The notes: a model not told the origin generated them from the sequence alone. Shown: positions 43,699-52,508, counted from the first letter of the stretch. The stretch: DNA of 64,000 bases from Chryseobacterium taichungense (GCF_900109935.1 NZ_FOBV01000012.1:1-64000), one strand, 5' to 3'. Numbers and translations: made by a program.

Positions 43699-44802
43699 AT
43701 GGAAAATAATACTACAAAAGAAACTCAGCCTAAAAAGAAAAGAAGCTTAGTTTTCCCTATCATTTTAGCGGTTGTTGTTATCGGTGGAGGAATCTACGGA
43801 TACAATGCTTACACGTATGGGCAGTCACATGAAGAAACAGATGATGCACAGATCACTTCCAATATGGCTCCCGTAATTTCGAAAATTTCAGGATATGTAA
43901 CTGAAGTAAAAGTAAAAGATAACCAGTTCGTAAAAAAAGGAGATACCTTAGTAATTCTTGACAGTAAAGACCAGAAAATGGCTCTTGAGCAGGCAGAAGC
44001 AGCTTTAGCAACCGCAAAAAGCAACATCTCCAATGCGCAGGCAAGCACAACGGCTACTTCCAAAAATATCGGTTCATCACAGGCAGCGGTGACAACAGCC
44101 AACGCACAGATCGAAGCCGCAAAAGTAAATGTGTGGAAAACCACTCAGGATCTGAAAAGATATGCCAATCTGGTAAAAGACCATTCCATTACAGAACAGC
44201 AATATGAACAGGCTTTGGCTGCAAAACAAACAGCTGATAAGCAGCTTCAGGTTTTAATTGACCAAAGAAATCAGATCGCTCAGCAAACCAATATTGCATC
44301 CTCTCAGACAGAAGCAAGCTCTCAGCAAATCAGCGTGGCAGGTTCTGTTGCCAAGCAGAGAGAAGTAGATGTGGAAAATGCAAAACTTAACCTTTCTTAT
44401 ACTGTAATTGTCGCTCCTGAAGACGGATATGTAGGAAAAGTTCCGATTCAGGCAGGACAATATCTGCAGGCAGGATCACAGTTATTTGCGTTGGTGAAGA
44501 ATGACCAGAAATGGGTAGTGGCCAACTTCAAAGAAACACAGGTTGATAAAATGGTAGAAGGACAAAAGGTGAAAATTGAAATTGATGCCTTCCCGGACAG
44601 AGAGTTTGATGGTGTTGTAAGCTCTTTCTCACCCGCTACCGGTGCTACCTTCTCTATCCTTCCTCCGGATAACGCCAGCGGTAACTTCGTGAAAGTAGTG
44701 CAGAGACTTCCTGTAAAGATTGATTTTGTAAATCTTGATAAAGATATTGCTAAAAGATTAAGAACAGGAATGAACGTGAAAGCGGAAGTTTCATTGAAAT
44801 AA
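43699..44802 (+). CDS. HlyD/EmrA family periplasmic adaptor
   Basis: A 367-residue membrane-fusion protein. One N-terminal membrane helix spans about residues 15-35, after a basic stretch (KKKRS). A lipoyl/barrel-sandwich half follows (DDAQITSNMAPVISKISGYV), then a long coiled-coil hairpin (about residues 90-225, rich in A and Q), the second lipoyl half (SYTVIVAPEDGYVGKVPIQAG) and a beta-barrel domain (VVANFKETQVDKM). This is the EmrA-type order, fitting the DHA2 transporter downstream. The transporter gene is 598 bases away, with repeat DNA in between. Confidence 0.93.
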   Translation: MENNTTKETQPKKKRSLVFPIILAVVVIGGGIYGYNAYTYGQSHEETDDAQITSNMAPVISKISGYVTEVKVKDNQFVKKGDTLVILDSKDQKMALEQAEAALATAKSNISNAQASTTATSKNIGSSQAAVTTANAQIEAAKVNVWKTTQDLKRYANLVKDHSITEQQYEQALAAKQTADKQLQVLIDQRNQIAQQTNIASSQTEASSQQISVAGSVAKQREVDVENAKLNLSYTVIVAPEDGYVGKVPIQAGQYLQAGSQLFALVKNDQKWVVANFKETQVDKMVEGQKVKIEIDAFPDREFDGVVSSFSPATGATFSILPPDNASGNFVKVVQRLPVKIDFVNLDKDIAKRLRTGMNVKAEVSLK

Positions 44803-44810
44803 ATTATAAA

Positions 44811-45202
44811 GTGAATGGTCAGTTGCGCAGAGGCAGTCATTAATGAAGAAGAAAATGCAGAAGCCTTGATCACATGATGGAATGTTGAAGATGAGATCAA
44901 AGATGCAGGCGAAGATGAAAGTAAAAATGACGATGAAGATTGAAGACTGACGATTCACTTTTCAAAAAATAATATAAGAGAATTGTCAATGATGCAGAGG
45001 CCGCCAGCCATGCAGCAGAAAAATGCAGAGGCTGTTGAGCATGAAGATGAAAGGAGGCAGAATAAAGCCGGTGCAATGTGGAAATGAAGAGAAGCCGGAT
45101 CATATGAAGAAGAGCCATTATGCAGAGGAAGATCAATACCAGGATGTCGGAAATGAAGTAGTAAAACTGACGACAATGAAGATTGACCATTGACAATTCA
45201 CT
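44811..45202. repeat. Two inverted-repeat-bounded GA-rich inserts inside the efflux locus
   Basis: The first unit (44811-44958) opens with GTGAATGGTCAGT and closes with ACTGACGATTCAC, inverted copies with one mismatch. The second (44980-45201) opens with GAATTGTCAAT and closes with ATTGACAATTCAC. Interiors are purine-rich on the plus strand, with recurrent ATGCAGAGG and GATGAAGA words. No gene is supported on either strand from 44803 to 45400; ~200 AT-rich bases without features follow the second unit. Confidence 0.7.
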
Positions 45203-45400
45203 TTTTTAAATTAAGATTTTTAGAGATTCAGAAATTACTGTACCATAAAGTTTAAAGCAATATTCAAATTGTTTTTATATTTAAAACCTTTATGAATATA
45301 GAAAAAATGATTAGGAATAAAGTTAGTTCGTAAAAATGCTTGTTCACCTTCATATTCTGAATCTCCTAATCTCTTAATTTTTTAATACCTATAAACAAAC

Positions 45401-46978
45401 ATGCAAGATTCATTAGTAGAATATGGAGCGCGGAGAGTAATCATCACGATTACAGCAATTCTTTGTGCTTTGCTTGAAATTGTGGATTCCACGATTGTAA
45501 ATGTTGCCCTCAATGAAATGAAGGGGAACCTTGGAGCCACACTTTCAGAAGTCGGCTGGGTCATTACCGCCTATGCGATCGGGAATGTGATCATTGTACC
45601 CATGACGAGCTGGCTGTCTCAACAGTTTGGACGTAGAAATTACTTTGCAGCATCCATCATTATATTCACCGTATTCTCATTTCTCTGTGGAAATGCCACC
45701 AATATCTGGGAGCTGGTATTTTTCAGGCTGATGCAGGGAATCGGCGGAGGGGCCTTGCTGGTAACTTCTCAGACCATTATTACCGAATCTTATCCTCTTG
45801 AAAAAAGAAGTATGGCGCAGGCCATCTACGGACTTGGAGTGATTATCGGGCCTACATTAGGTCCGCCGCTCGGAGGATATATCGTTGATAATTTCAGCTG
45901 GCCGTATATTTTCTATATCAATATCCCGATCGGAATTGCGGCAACTTTAATGACGCTCCAGTTCGTGAAAAGTCCGAAATATGCAGAAAAACGTAAAGCA
46001 TCGGATGTCGACTGGGTCGGGATCGCTCTATTGGCTGTTACCGTTGGGTCGTTACAGTATATTTTGGAAAGAGGTCACGAAGAAGACTGGTTTGCAAGCG
46101 GATGGATTGTACTCTTTACCGTATCGGCAATTTTAGGGTTTATACTTTTCCTTTGGCGGGAACTCACCTTCAAATATCCTATTGTGGAATTAAGGGTTTT
46201 GAAAAACAGCAATCTGAGGATCGGTACCGTCATGTCCTTTGTATTGGGATTCGGTTTATATGGTTCTACATTCATCGTTCCGCTGTATACCCAAAGTATT
46301 CTGGGATGGACGGCTTTGCAATCGGGGGCATTGATGATTCCTGCGGCACTTACCACAGCATTCATGATGCCGATTATCGGTCGCTTATTATCAGCCGGTG
46401 CCAAGCAGCAAATTCTCGTCTCCCTGGGATTATTCATCTTCTTCATCTATAGTTTCTGGGGATATAAAATCCTTACACCGGATACCAGCAAAGATGCCTT
46501 TTTCTGGATGCTGATCGTAAGAGGGGCAGGGCTCGGACTTTTATTCATCCCAATTACCTCATTATCCTTAAGTACGTTGAAAGGGCAGGAGATCGGTCAG
46601 GGTGCAGCCTTTACCGGGATGATGAGACAGCTGGGAGGTTCTTTCGGGATTGCTGCCATCACCACATTCATTGCTAATGCTGGACAGAAATACAGGCTGA
46701 ATTTGATTTCGCATCTTGATGAGACCGACTTCGCCGTACAGCAGAGACTGCAGGCATTGAAAGGAAGCTTTATGGCTAAAGGAATGACCCCCGATGCCGC
46801 CATGAACGCCGCCTATAAAATGCTTGATCTCTCCGTAACCAAACAGGCTACCGTACTTTCTTATATGGATGTGTTCCTCTATCTGGGAGTCATATTCCTA
46901 ATCTGTATTCCGTTCATTCTTTTTGTTAAAGAGCGGAAAAGTAAAGAAAAGATAGATTTGAGTGAAGCCATGCACTAA
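45401..46978 (+). CDS. DHA2 family MFS drug transporter (EmrB-like)
   Basis: A 525-residue inner-membrane protein with about 14 helices. It opens with ALLEIVDSTIVNVALNEMKG, the DHA2 motif D1, and then has GWVITAYAIGNVIIVPMTSWL. Further motifs are LSQQFGRRNYF (motif A) and RLMQGIGGGALLVTSQTII (motif B). GLGVIIGPTLGPPLGGYIVD is motif C of antiporters. It is expected to work with the HlyD adaptor and TolC-like channel as a tripartite proton-driven drug pump. A terminator follows. The large gap before it leaves open whether it has its own promoter. Confidence 0.94.
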   Translation: MQDSLVEYGARRVIITITAILCALLEIVDSTIVNVALNEMKGNLGATLSEVGWVITAYAIGNVIIVPMTSWLSQQFGRRNYFAASIIIFTVFSFLCGNATNIWELVFFRLMQGIGGGALLVTSQTIITESYPLEKRSMAQAIYGLGVIIGPTLGPPLGGYIVDNFSWPYIFYINIPIGIAATLMTLQFVKSPKYAEKRKASDVDWVGIALLAVTVGSLQYILERGHEEDWFASGWIVLFTVSAILGFILFLWRELTFKYPIVELRVLKNSNLRIGTVMSFVLGFGLYGSTFIVPLYTQSILGWTALQSGALMIPAALTTAFMMPIIGRLLSAGAKQQILVSLGLFIFFIYSFWGYKILTPDTSKDAFFWMLIVRGAGLGLLFIPITSLSLSTLKGQEIGQGAAFTGMMRQLGGSFGIAAITTFIANAGQKYRLNLISHLDETDFAVQQRLQALKGSFMAKGMTPDAAMNAAYKMLDLSVTKQATVLSYMDVFLYLGVIFLICIPFILFVKERKSKEKIDLSEAMH

Positions 46979-46984
46979 TAGAAT

Positions 46985-47010
46985 AACCTCCGTTTTGCGG
47001 AGGTTTTTTT
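46985..47010 (+). terminator. Terminator of the efflux locus
   Basis: AACCTCCG (46985-46992) pairs with CGGAGGTT (46998-47005), then five more T. Confidence 0.85.
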
Positions 47011-47141
47011 ATCTGTCTTCCTATCGATCCTGGAAATTCTGATACGATAAACATACAACTAGGTTTTTAAAGCATCCCTACCTATAATTTACCTACATGG
47101 AGCGGTACATTACTAGTCCGGCGGTCTGGCGGATAGGTATT

Positions 47142-47309
47142 TATACGTCTTAGATATATCTCTATACGTCTTAAACGTAAAACAATATATACAACATATA
47201 TTTGTATTTATATTAAACGTATATATATGTATTTAAAACATATAAAAACATTTCTAAAACGTATAGCGATATGTCTAAGACGTATAGCGATATATCTTAA
47301 ACGTATAAT
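47142..47309. repeat. Array of eight degenerate 21-bp tandem repeats, AT-rich
   Basis: Units of exactly 21 bp begin at 47142, 47163, 47184, 47205, 47226, 47247, 47268 and 47289. The consensus is roughly GATATATCTTAA followed by ACGTATAGC; units 7 and 8 agree at 17 of 21 or better, earlier ones less. The array fills the gap between the efflux terminator and the MazG-like gene. The period equals that of the array at 15236 but the sequence differs. No coding potential is seen. Confidence 0.82.
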
Positions 47310-47403
47310 GACCATTGATTCACCTGTCTGGACAATTGAATAACGCCTCCTGACATACATTTGTCACAGACAGACCGTATTTTTACAAAATAAAATTTAA
47401 ACA

Positions 47404-47721
47404 ATGGATGAATACCATATCGGGGAAATGATAAAACGAGCTCTCAAAATCAGAAAAAGATACCATACCCTGGAAATCAGACAAAATGGTAAAGAATGGA
47501 CTCCCGAACAGGATGCTCTTGCCTATCTTACCGATGCAGCAATTGTCGGGAGAAATGTCATGTCGCATCAGGAAAGCTGGCCGAAGATAAATTCCGCCGA
47601 AGAATTGGAACATAAATTAGGGGAAAATATGTGGTGGTTGATTATCTTAGCAGACCGCACCGGAGTTGATATTATGCAGGCCCTGGAAAAATTTTTAACC
47701 AAAACCGAAAATATTTTATAA
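47404..47721 (+). CDS. MazG-like nucleotide pyrophosphohydrolase family protein
   Basis: A 105-residue helical protein. The central EELEHKLGENMWWLIILAD resembles the ExxE...ELGDxLW metal-binding helices of all-alpha NTP pyrophosphatases, and the gene ends with IMQALEKFLTK. The first metal motif is weak (TDAAIVGRNVMSHQES), so catalytic activity is uncertain. The tag gene begins at the next base after its stop, so the two are surely co-expressed. Removal of damaged nucleotides beside a repair glycosylase would make sense, but that is inference. Confidence 0.6.
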   Translation: MDEYHIGEMIKRALKIRKRYHTLEIRQNGKEWTPEQDALAYLTDAAIVGRNVMSHQESWPKINSAEELEHKLGENMWWLIILADRTGVDIMQALEKFLTKTENIL

Positions 47722-48273
47722 ATGAGTTACTGTTTAGCAATAGAGAGAATGACCCCCGAAGACCGCAAGGCACTTCATCAAAAATACCACGATCATCATT
47801 ACGGATTTCCGATTCATGATGATAATGAACTGTTCGGAAGGCTGATCATGGAGATCAATCAGGCCGGACTGAGCTGGGAAACGATCCTGAAAAAAGAAGA
47901 AGGTTTCCGAAAAGCATACGATAATTTTAATATCAAAAAGGTAGCTGCCTACTCCGAAGCCGACCGTGAAAGACTTTTGAATGATCCCGGAATTATCAGA
48001 AATAAGCTGAAGGTAAATGCAGCCATAGAAAATGCAAAAACCATCATTTCGCTTCAGGAAGAATTCGGCTCATTCGAAAAATGGCTGGAGCATCATCATC
48101 CTAAAACATTACCGGAATGGATGAAGCTGTTCAAGAAAACCTTCAAATTTACTGGCGGAGAAATCGTCAACGAATTCCTGATGAGCATCGGCTACCTCAA
48201 AGGATCTCATTCTGAAAACTGTCCGATTTACGAAAAAGTGATCCAGCAAAACCCAAAGTGGCTGGAATCTTAA
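47722..48273 (+). CDS. tag: DNA-3-methyladenine glycosylase I
   Basis: A 183-residue protein of the Tag family, which removes 3-methyladenine from DNA. Recognisable parts are YHDHHYGFPIHDDNELF near residues 22-38, INQAGLSWETILKK near 49-62, VNAAIENAKTIISLQ and the end NEFLMSIGYLKGSH. Cys4 (MSYC), an H-rich N-terminus and the late Cys in SENCPIYEKV fit the zinc-binding pattern of Tag. It starts directly at the stop of the MazG-like gene. Confidence 0.88.
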   Translation: MSYCLAIERMTPEDRKALHQKYHDHHYGFPIHDDNELFGRLIMEINQAGLSWETILKKEEGFRKAYDNFNIKKVAAYSEADRERLLNDPGIIRNKLKVNAAIENAKTIISLQEEFGSFEKWLEHHHPKTLPEWMKLFKKTFKFTGGEIVNEFLMSIGYLKGSHSENCPIYEKVIQQNPKWLES

Positions 48274-48413
48274 CCATTAAAATTGAACCATTAAGCTTGA
48301 TTTAAGAAGTTAAGCTGAGTTAAGTAATAAGTATGCCTATAAATAAGTATGCTTTAAAATATCTTTAGTCATCTTCATCAAACTTAACTCCTTCACAAAA
48401 TCTTAATGGTTAA
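48272..48413. repeat. Noncoding segment bounded by TTAACCATTAA inverted words
   Basis: TTAACCATTAA at 48272 and TTAATGGTTAA near 48403 are exact inverted copies at the ends of an otherwise AT-rich noncoding stretch that starts at the tag stop codon. Confidence 0.5.
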
Positions 48414-48426
48414 ATATTTACATTAA

Positions 48427-48543
48427 CGTCATTTCGGGTAGCTTTTTTGAAAAGCATATCGAGAAATTTATGAATCTCAGTACTCACGGGCTCTAGATAC
48501 ATTTTTCTCCGCTTCGCTTCGACAAACACTCGAGCTGACGTTA
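48427..48543. repeat. REP-like long hairpin element
   Basis: About 117 bp opening ACGTCATTTCGGGT and closing ACTCGAGCTGACGT, which pair imperfectly. Internal TATCGAGA and TCTAGATA also pair, and CGCTTCGCTTCGA sits near the right end. The right end touches the stop codon of the gene at 48541, so it may double as its terminator. Confidence 0.6.
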
Positions 48544-48915
48544 TGTTAATTCTACCTGGCTTTTCAATCTTTCTGAAAGCATAGCAATAATTCTTTTGTT
48601 ATAAGCTTTCGTGTCGGAAAGATATATAACCATTTCATCGGAAGTCAGCATTCCGACGGTCATTCCTATGAATGTATTTCTTAATGCATTGTCTTTTTGC
48701 AGGCTTTGATCAATAAAAATTAGTTTCTTTTCTGTTTGTAAAGCATTAAAATCTGAAATTTTGCGTAATGCATAATCCCTGAACAGTATTAGATAGATCT
48801 CGTTCTGTAGTTTTAAAATTGGGCGAAGAACCTGATTTTGAAAAATTTCGACATCACTGCTGTTATCGTATACTGGAAGGGAGAGTCTCTCCCGAAGGTC
48901 CTTTTTGTCTGGCAT
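48541..48915 (-). CDS. Conserved hypothetical protein downstream of patatin gene
   Basis: A 124-residue, mostly helical, charged protein (MPDKKDLRERLSLPVYDN) without a signal peptide or clear membrane segment. I recognise no family or catalytic motif. It begins 16 bases after the patatin stop on the same strand, so the two are likely co-transcribed. Confidence 0.65.
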   Translation of the reverse strand: MPDKKDLRERLSLPVYDNSSDVEIFQNQVLRPILKLQNEIYLILFRDYALRKISDFNALQTEKKLIFIDQSLQKDNALRNTFIGMTVGMLTSDEMVIYLSDTKAYNKRIIAMLSERLKSQVELT

Positions 48916-48931
48916 GATTTATTGTCTTAAG

Positions 48932-50518
48932 TTACCCCACCGTCTTTGTATCCTCTTCCTTTAAAATCTTTTTCTCCTTCATGGAAAGCATCATCCGTTC
49001 GTATTTGTACTTTTCCCAGTCGAAATTATTGAGGAAATCGAGGGCAGCCTGAAATCCGCGGTTGAAGAGTTCTTCTTTTTCTTCTCTTTTCATGAAAAAA
49101 TTCAGCCAGCTGCTGCTTCCACAATTCACAATTTGTATGCTGAAAAGATGATAGAACGTATGCTTGGTGAGGAATGTTTTATCGTTGAATCCTTTTAAAG
49201 TATTGATGATATTTCCGGCGTAGGTGAGGGGAGAGGCAAGGATCTCTTCACTCGTTTTCCCTTTACCGGCAAGCAGGTCAGAATCATTGGTGAGCTGTAC
49301 CCCGAACAAAGGCATCCTCGGATAGAAGATATCAGTGGCATGGAAAAGATCAATAGGGAAGTTTGAAATACTTCCACCATCGATGAAAACTCCGGCAGGA
49401 TAGATGTCTTCCGGCAAGGTATTCATCCAGAATTTCCAGGCATATTTTACGGAATCATCATTTTTGTTAATGACCTTTTGCATAGGCTCAAAAAAGAACG
49501 GAACCGACATGGAGGCACGCACAAATTCTGCAGGACTGGCGTGTTTCAATTCTTCTTCTGACCAGTAAAGATTGGCCATCGTAGGCAGTTCGACCTTTAT
49601 TTTAGCATTGATATCTGTGGTCACTACAATGTATTCTGATTTCAGGAGGTAGAACGGATCTTTCTTGTAATACTCGTTATTGACGGTGCTGTCGTAAAAG
49701 ATTTTATACCGGATCTCATCAATATGTTCACTATGATTGGCTTTTATTTCCTCGATGCTCTGCAACGCCATCTGATAATACTGCATTTCATTCCCATAGC
49801 GATAATTGAGGTTGAGATCTTTACCGGTTTTCACAAACTTTTCATTGAGATGGGCTACAGTATTTATCCCGAAGCTGTCCAGGGCATTTTTCATGGCTGC
49901 TGAAAAAGTATTTCCAGGGTTTAATCCTGAATTTCTCTTTTTAAGGTCTGTGTAAATTTTTGCCAGGCATAAAACCCCAATGATCACCAACAATAAAGGG
50001 ATTGAAAAAAGAATCTTCGTCTGCCATATTTTTTCCGTAGGATATACAAATGCTAAGATTCCAAAAAATACGAGAATGCCGATCGCAATATATGAATTGA
50101 TCTTAAGAAAATTCTTATTGTTCAGCATCGCATGGATGGTCGTTCTTACATAAGGTTTTCCATCCATAAAATCGGCGAAATTCCAGTTGAAAAGTATTTC
50201 TTTGATGATTTCACTTTTGGGTTCCTCTTTGGTTTTGCAGGCGGCTATCAGCATGGTATTGATGGCACCGGCACTGGTTCCTGCTACTTTCAGAAAACGG
50301 ATCCCAAAGATTTCCAGTCCGTACAGGTAACCTACCAGCGCACTTCCCCAGACACCACCACCTTCCTGTACAAACTCGACATATTGATTTCCTCCGGCAT
50401 CCAGAAGATCAGAAAATTCTTTTGCTGAAATGCGGTCGTGCAAGGCAGCCAGCTTTTCTTTGGATTCTCTGGAAAGGGTATCTTCTTCCAGAATTTTCTT
50501 GAGAGTTTGCGGTTTCAT
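48932..50518 (-). CDS. Patatin-like phospholipase with inserted transmembrane hairpin
   Basis: A 528-residue protein from the start MKPQTLKKILEEDT (a longer reading would overlap mnmE). The glycine-rich oxyanion loop QEGGGVWG is at residues 51-58, the nucleophile elbow GTSAG at 80-84 (Ser82) and the catalytic DGG at 380-382, so both members of the Ser-Asp dyad are present. Between them, two hydrophobic helices (about 142-158 and 168-187) form an apparent membrane hairpin that ordinary patatins lack. A lipid hydrolase attached to the inner membrane is likely. Substrate unknown. Confidence 0.88.
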   Translation of the reverse strand: MKPQTLKKILEEDTLSRESKEKLAALHDRISAKEFSDLLDAGGNQYVEFVQEGGGVWGSALVGYLYGLEIFGIRFLKVAGTSAGAINTMLIAACKTKEEPKSEIIKEILFNWNFADFMDGKPYVRTTIHAMLNNKNFLKINSYIAIGILVFFGILAFVYPTEKIWQTKILFSIPLLLVIIGVLCLAKIYTDLKKRNSGLNPGNTFSAAMKNALDSFGINTVAHLNEKFVKTGKDLNLNYRYGNEMQYYQMALQSIEEIKANHSEHIDEIRYKIFYDSTVNNEYYKKDPFYLLKSEYIVVTTDINAKIKVELPTMANLYWSEEELKHASPAEFVRASMSVPFFFEPMQKVINKNDDSVKYAWKFWMNTLPEDIYPAGVFIDGGSISNFPIDLFHATDIFYPRMPLFGVQLTNDSDLLAGKGKTSEEILASPLTYAGNIINTLKGFNDKTFLTKHTFYHLFSIQIVNCGSSSWLNFFMKREEKEELFNRGFQAALDFLNNFDWEKYKYERMMLSMKEKKILKEEDTKTVG

Positions 50519-50591
50519 GGTGTTTGTGAGTGGTTGGTGAGTTAAAGTTTTTAAATATAAATTAGTAAATAAAAAATAGATAAAAGTGAGC

Positions 50592-51977
50592 TTATTTTCC
50601 GATACAAAACTTCGAAAATATATTACCCAATACCTCATCATTTGTCACCTCGCCGGATATTTCTCCAAGATGGTCCAAGGCATTTCTCAATTCATAAGCC
50701 AGCAATTCGGTAGAAATCTGGGATGATATCGCTTCATTTACTTTATGAACAGCATTCAGGGATTTTTGTAACGCTTCAAAATGGCGCTGATTGGTAATAA
50801 CCACATTGTTTTCTGAAGCTTTCAGTTGCTCAACATAAGAAGACAATTCATTCTTTAAATCCTGGATATTCTGGTTTTCAACCGCTGAAATTTTTATAAA
50901 ATCAAACTCATGCAAAATCTCGCTTCTGAAAATATCTTCCACTTTTTCATATTGAGTTGGAATGACTTCATCGATTTTTGTAGCGCAGATGATCAGCTTC
51001 AGGTCGTCTCTTAACAAAGACTTGATCATTTCAATATCCTCGGAAAAATCCTCAGTTCCGGCATCCGCCAAATACACAAGAATATTGGCATTTTCCACTT
51101 TTTCTTTGGCTTTTTTAACACCAATGGCCTCAATTTCGTCAACAGTTTCCCGTAGTCCCGCCGTATCAATCAACCGGAAAGCGTGCCCTTTAATATGCAA
51201 AACTTCCTCTATGGTATCTCTCGTTGTTCCTGCAATATTGCTTACAATTGCTCTTTCCTCCTTTAACAAAGCATTTAATAACGTTGATTTTCCCGCATTA
51301 GGTTTTCCGATAATTGCCACAGCGGTTCCGTTTTTAATAGCATTTCCGTACTGAAAGCTTTCGATGAGTGAATTTAGTTTTATCTCGATTTTATTGAGTA
51401 ATTGGGTAAGCGCACTCCGATCGGCAAATTCTACATCTTCTTCTGCAAAATCCAGTTCCAGCTCTATCAAGGAGACAAAGTTTAGAAGATCAGTTCGCAA
51501 TAAGGAAATTTCATTAGTGATTCCACCTTTCAGCTGACTAATTGCAACTTTTCGGGACGCCTCATTTTCAGAAGCAATTACATCAGCAATCGCTTCAGCC
51601 TGGGAGAGATCAATTCTTCCATTGATGAAAGCACGAAGGGTAAATTCACCCGCTTTTGCCATTCTCGCCCCGTTTTTGATCAGTGTTTCAAGAATACGTT
51701 TTCCAATGTGCGGAGATCCGTGAAAAGCAATTTCCACCGAATTTTCAGTTGTAAAACTTTTGGGAGCCAGAAAAATAGATAACATTACCTCATCAATCGA
51801 CTCTTCTCCATCCATAAAATACCCATAATGGATTGTATGAGACTTCTGTTTTGTAAGGTTCTTGCCGGGAAAACTTATCTGAACAACAGGTAAAGCATTA
51901 TTTCCGGAAACTCGGATGATCCCCAAAGCTCCCACTCCATTGGCCGTAGCCAGCGCACAAATGGTATCATTATTCAT
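50592..51977 (-). CDS. mnmE: tRNA modification GTPase MnmE
   Basis: A 461-residue GTPase that works with MnmG to add the 5-carboxymethylaminomethyl group to U34 of certain tRNAs. The N-terminal tetrahydrofolate-binding domain starts DTICALATANGVGALGIIRV. The G domain has GKPNAGKSTLLNAL, the switch GTTRDT, DTAGLRETVDEIE and CATKIDE. The C-terminus ends FCIGK, matching the invariant CxGK whose Cys is needed for modification. All domains are complete. Confidence 0.97.
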   Translation of the reverse strand: MNNDTICALATANGVGALGIIRVSGNNALPVVQISFPGKNLTKQKSHTIHYGYFMDGEESIDEVMLSIFLAPKSFTTENSVEIAFHGSPHIGKRILETLIKNGARMAKAGEFTLRAFINGRIDLSQAEAIADVIASENEASRKVAISQLKGGITNEISLLRTDLLNFVSLIELELDFAEEDVEFADRSALTQLLNKIEIKLNSLIESFQYGNAIKNGTAVAIIGKPNAGKSTLLNALLKEERAIVSNIAGTTRDTIEEVLHIKGHAFRLIDTAGLRETVDEIEAIGVKKAKEKVENANILVYLADAGTEDFSEDIEMIKSLLRDDLKLIICATKIDEVIPTQYEKVEDIFRSEILHEFDFIKISAVENQNIQDLKNELSSYVEQLKASENNVVITNQRHFEALQKSLNAVHKVNEAISSQISTELLAYELRNALDHLGEISGEVTNDEVLGNIFSKFCIGK

Positions 51978-51981
51978 ACTG

Positions 51982-52010
51982 CAAATTTACGTTTTTTCAC
52001 CACAAACAAA
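51982..52010 (-). promoter_or_regulatory. Putative leaderless promoter of mnmE
   Basis: On the minus strand TTTG (52007-52010), 17-base spacer and TAAATTTG (51982-51989). The final G lies four bases before the ATG, the same spacing as at murF, holB and the TauE gene. Confidence 0.55.
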
Positions 52011-52133
52011 AATACCCTTTATCTATTGCAGTCATTAGCAAAACTCAAATAAACCACAACCCAAACCCATCAACTCTAAAATTCTCAAACCCTAAAATCA
52101 TAAAACTAAACACTCATTACATGAAATTTTTTC

Positions 52134-52244
52134 AGGAGCTTTTTCCGGCTTTCCGCACTCGCTATTTCTTTACTCAGTCGCGGCGGCTTCGCCGCCGCGA
52201 CTGAGTAAAGAAATGAGCTCAGACAATTGCTGCAATCCGGGCTA
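52134..52244 (-). repeat. Structured repeat element, copy 2 (conserved shell, 24-bp variable stem)
   Basis: Reverse-strand partner of the element at 27488. A perfect 24-bp stem (52164-52187 with 52191-52214, triloop TTC) lies within the same two ~30-base blocks. It occupies part of the 585-base gap between mnmE and the aminopeptidase gene. The rest of the gap holds two further hairpins and otherwise nothing that I recognise. Confidence 0.85.
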
Positions 52245-52313
52245 TGACGGAACAGTGTTATTTAAATCAGCACAAAATTTAACGAGCCACCCTTTAAATG
52301 ATGATCACAAAAA

Positions 52314-52338
52314 AATCACTTCAGAAACTGAAGTGATT
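52314..52338. other. Perfect hairpin in the mnmE/aminopeptidase gap
   Basis: AATCACTTCAG (52314-52324) pairs with CTGAAGTGATT (52328-52338), loop AAA. There is no T tract after it. Confidence 0.6.
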
Positions 52339-52471
52339 AAACGCTTTGAATTTACTAGTTATATGAAGATATGAAATGATGTTTTGTTGTGACAAAGATA
52401 AAATCATTAATTCGGTGTCTCTTCAGGATAATCCCTAAAATAATTACCGTAAAATTACGGTTGCACAAGAA

Positions 52472-52508
52472 ATAACTCGGCCCGGCAGGAACTGCCGGGC
52501 CGAGTTAT
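52472..52508 (-). terminator. Strong hairpin downstream of aminopeptidase P
   Basis: A perfect 17-bp GC-rich stem (52472-52488 with 52492-52508) with loop GAA lies 55 bases beyond the stop of the gene at 52563. A smaller hairpin, ACCGTA/TACGGT, lies just past it. Confidence 0.65.

Noticed and set aside
44897..45196. Minus-strand frame of about 99 codons in the efflux gap
   Set aside because: Composition follows the purine-rich repeats of the other strand and there is no recognisable protein text.
47142..47309. The AT-rich 21-bp array as plasmid iterons or a replication origin
   Set aside because: No replication gene or DnaA boxes were seen nearby, and the flanks are ordinary chromosomal genes.
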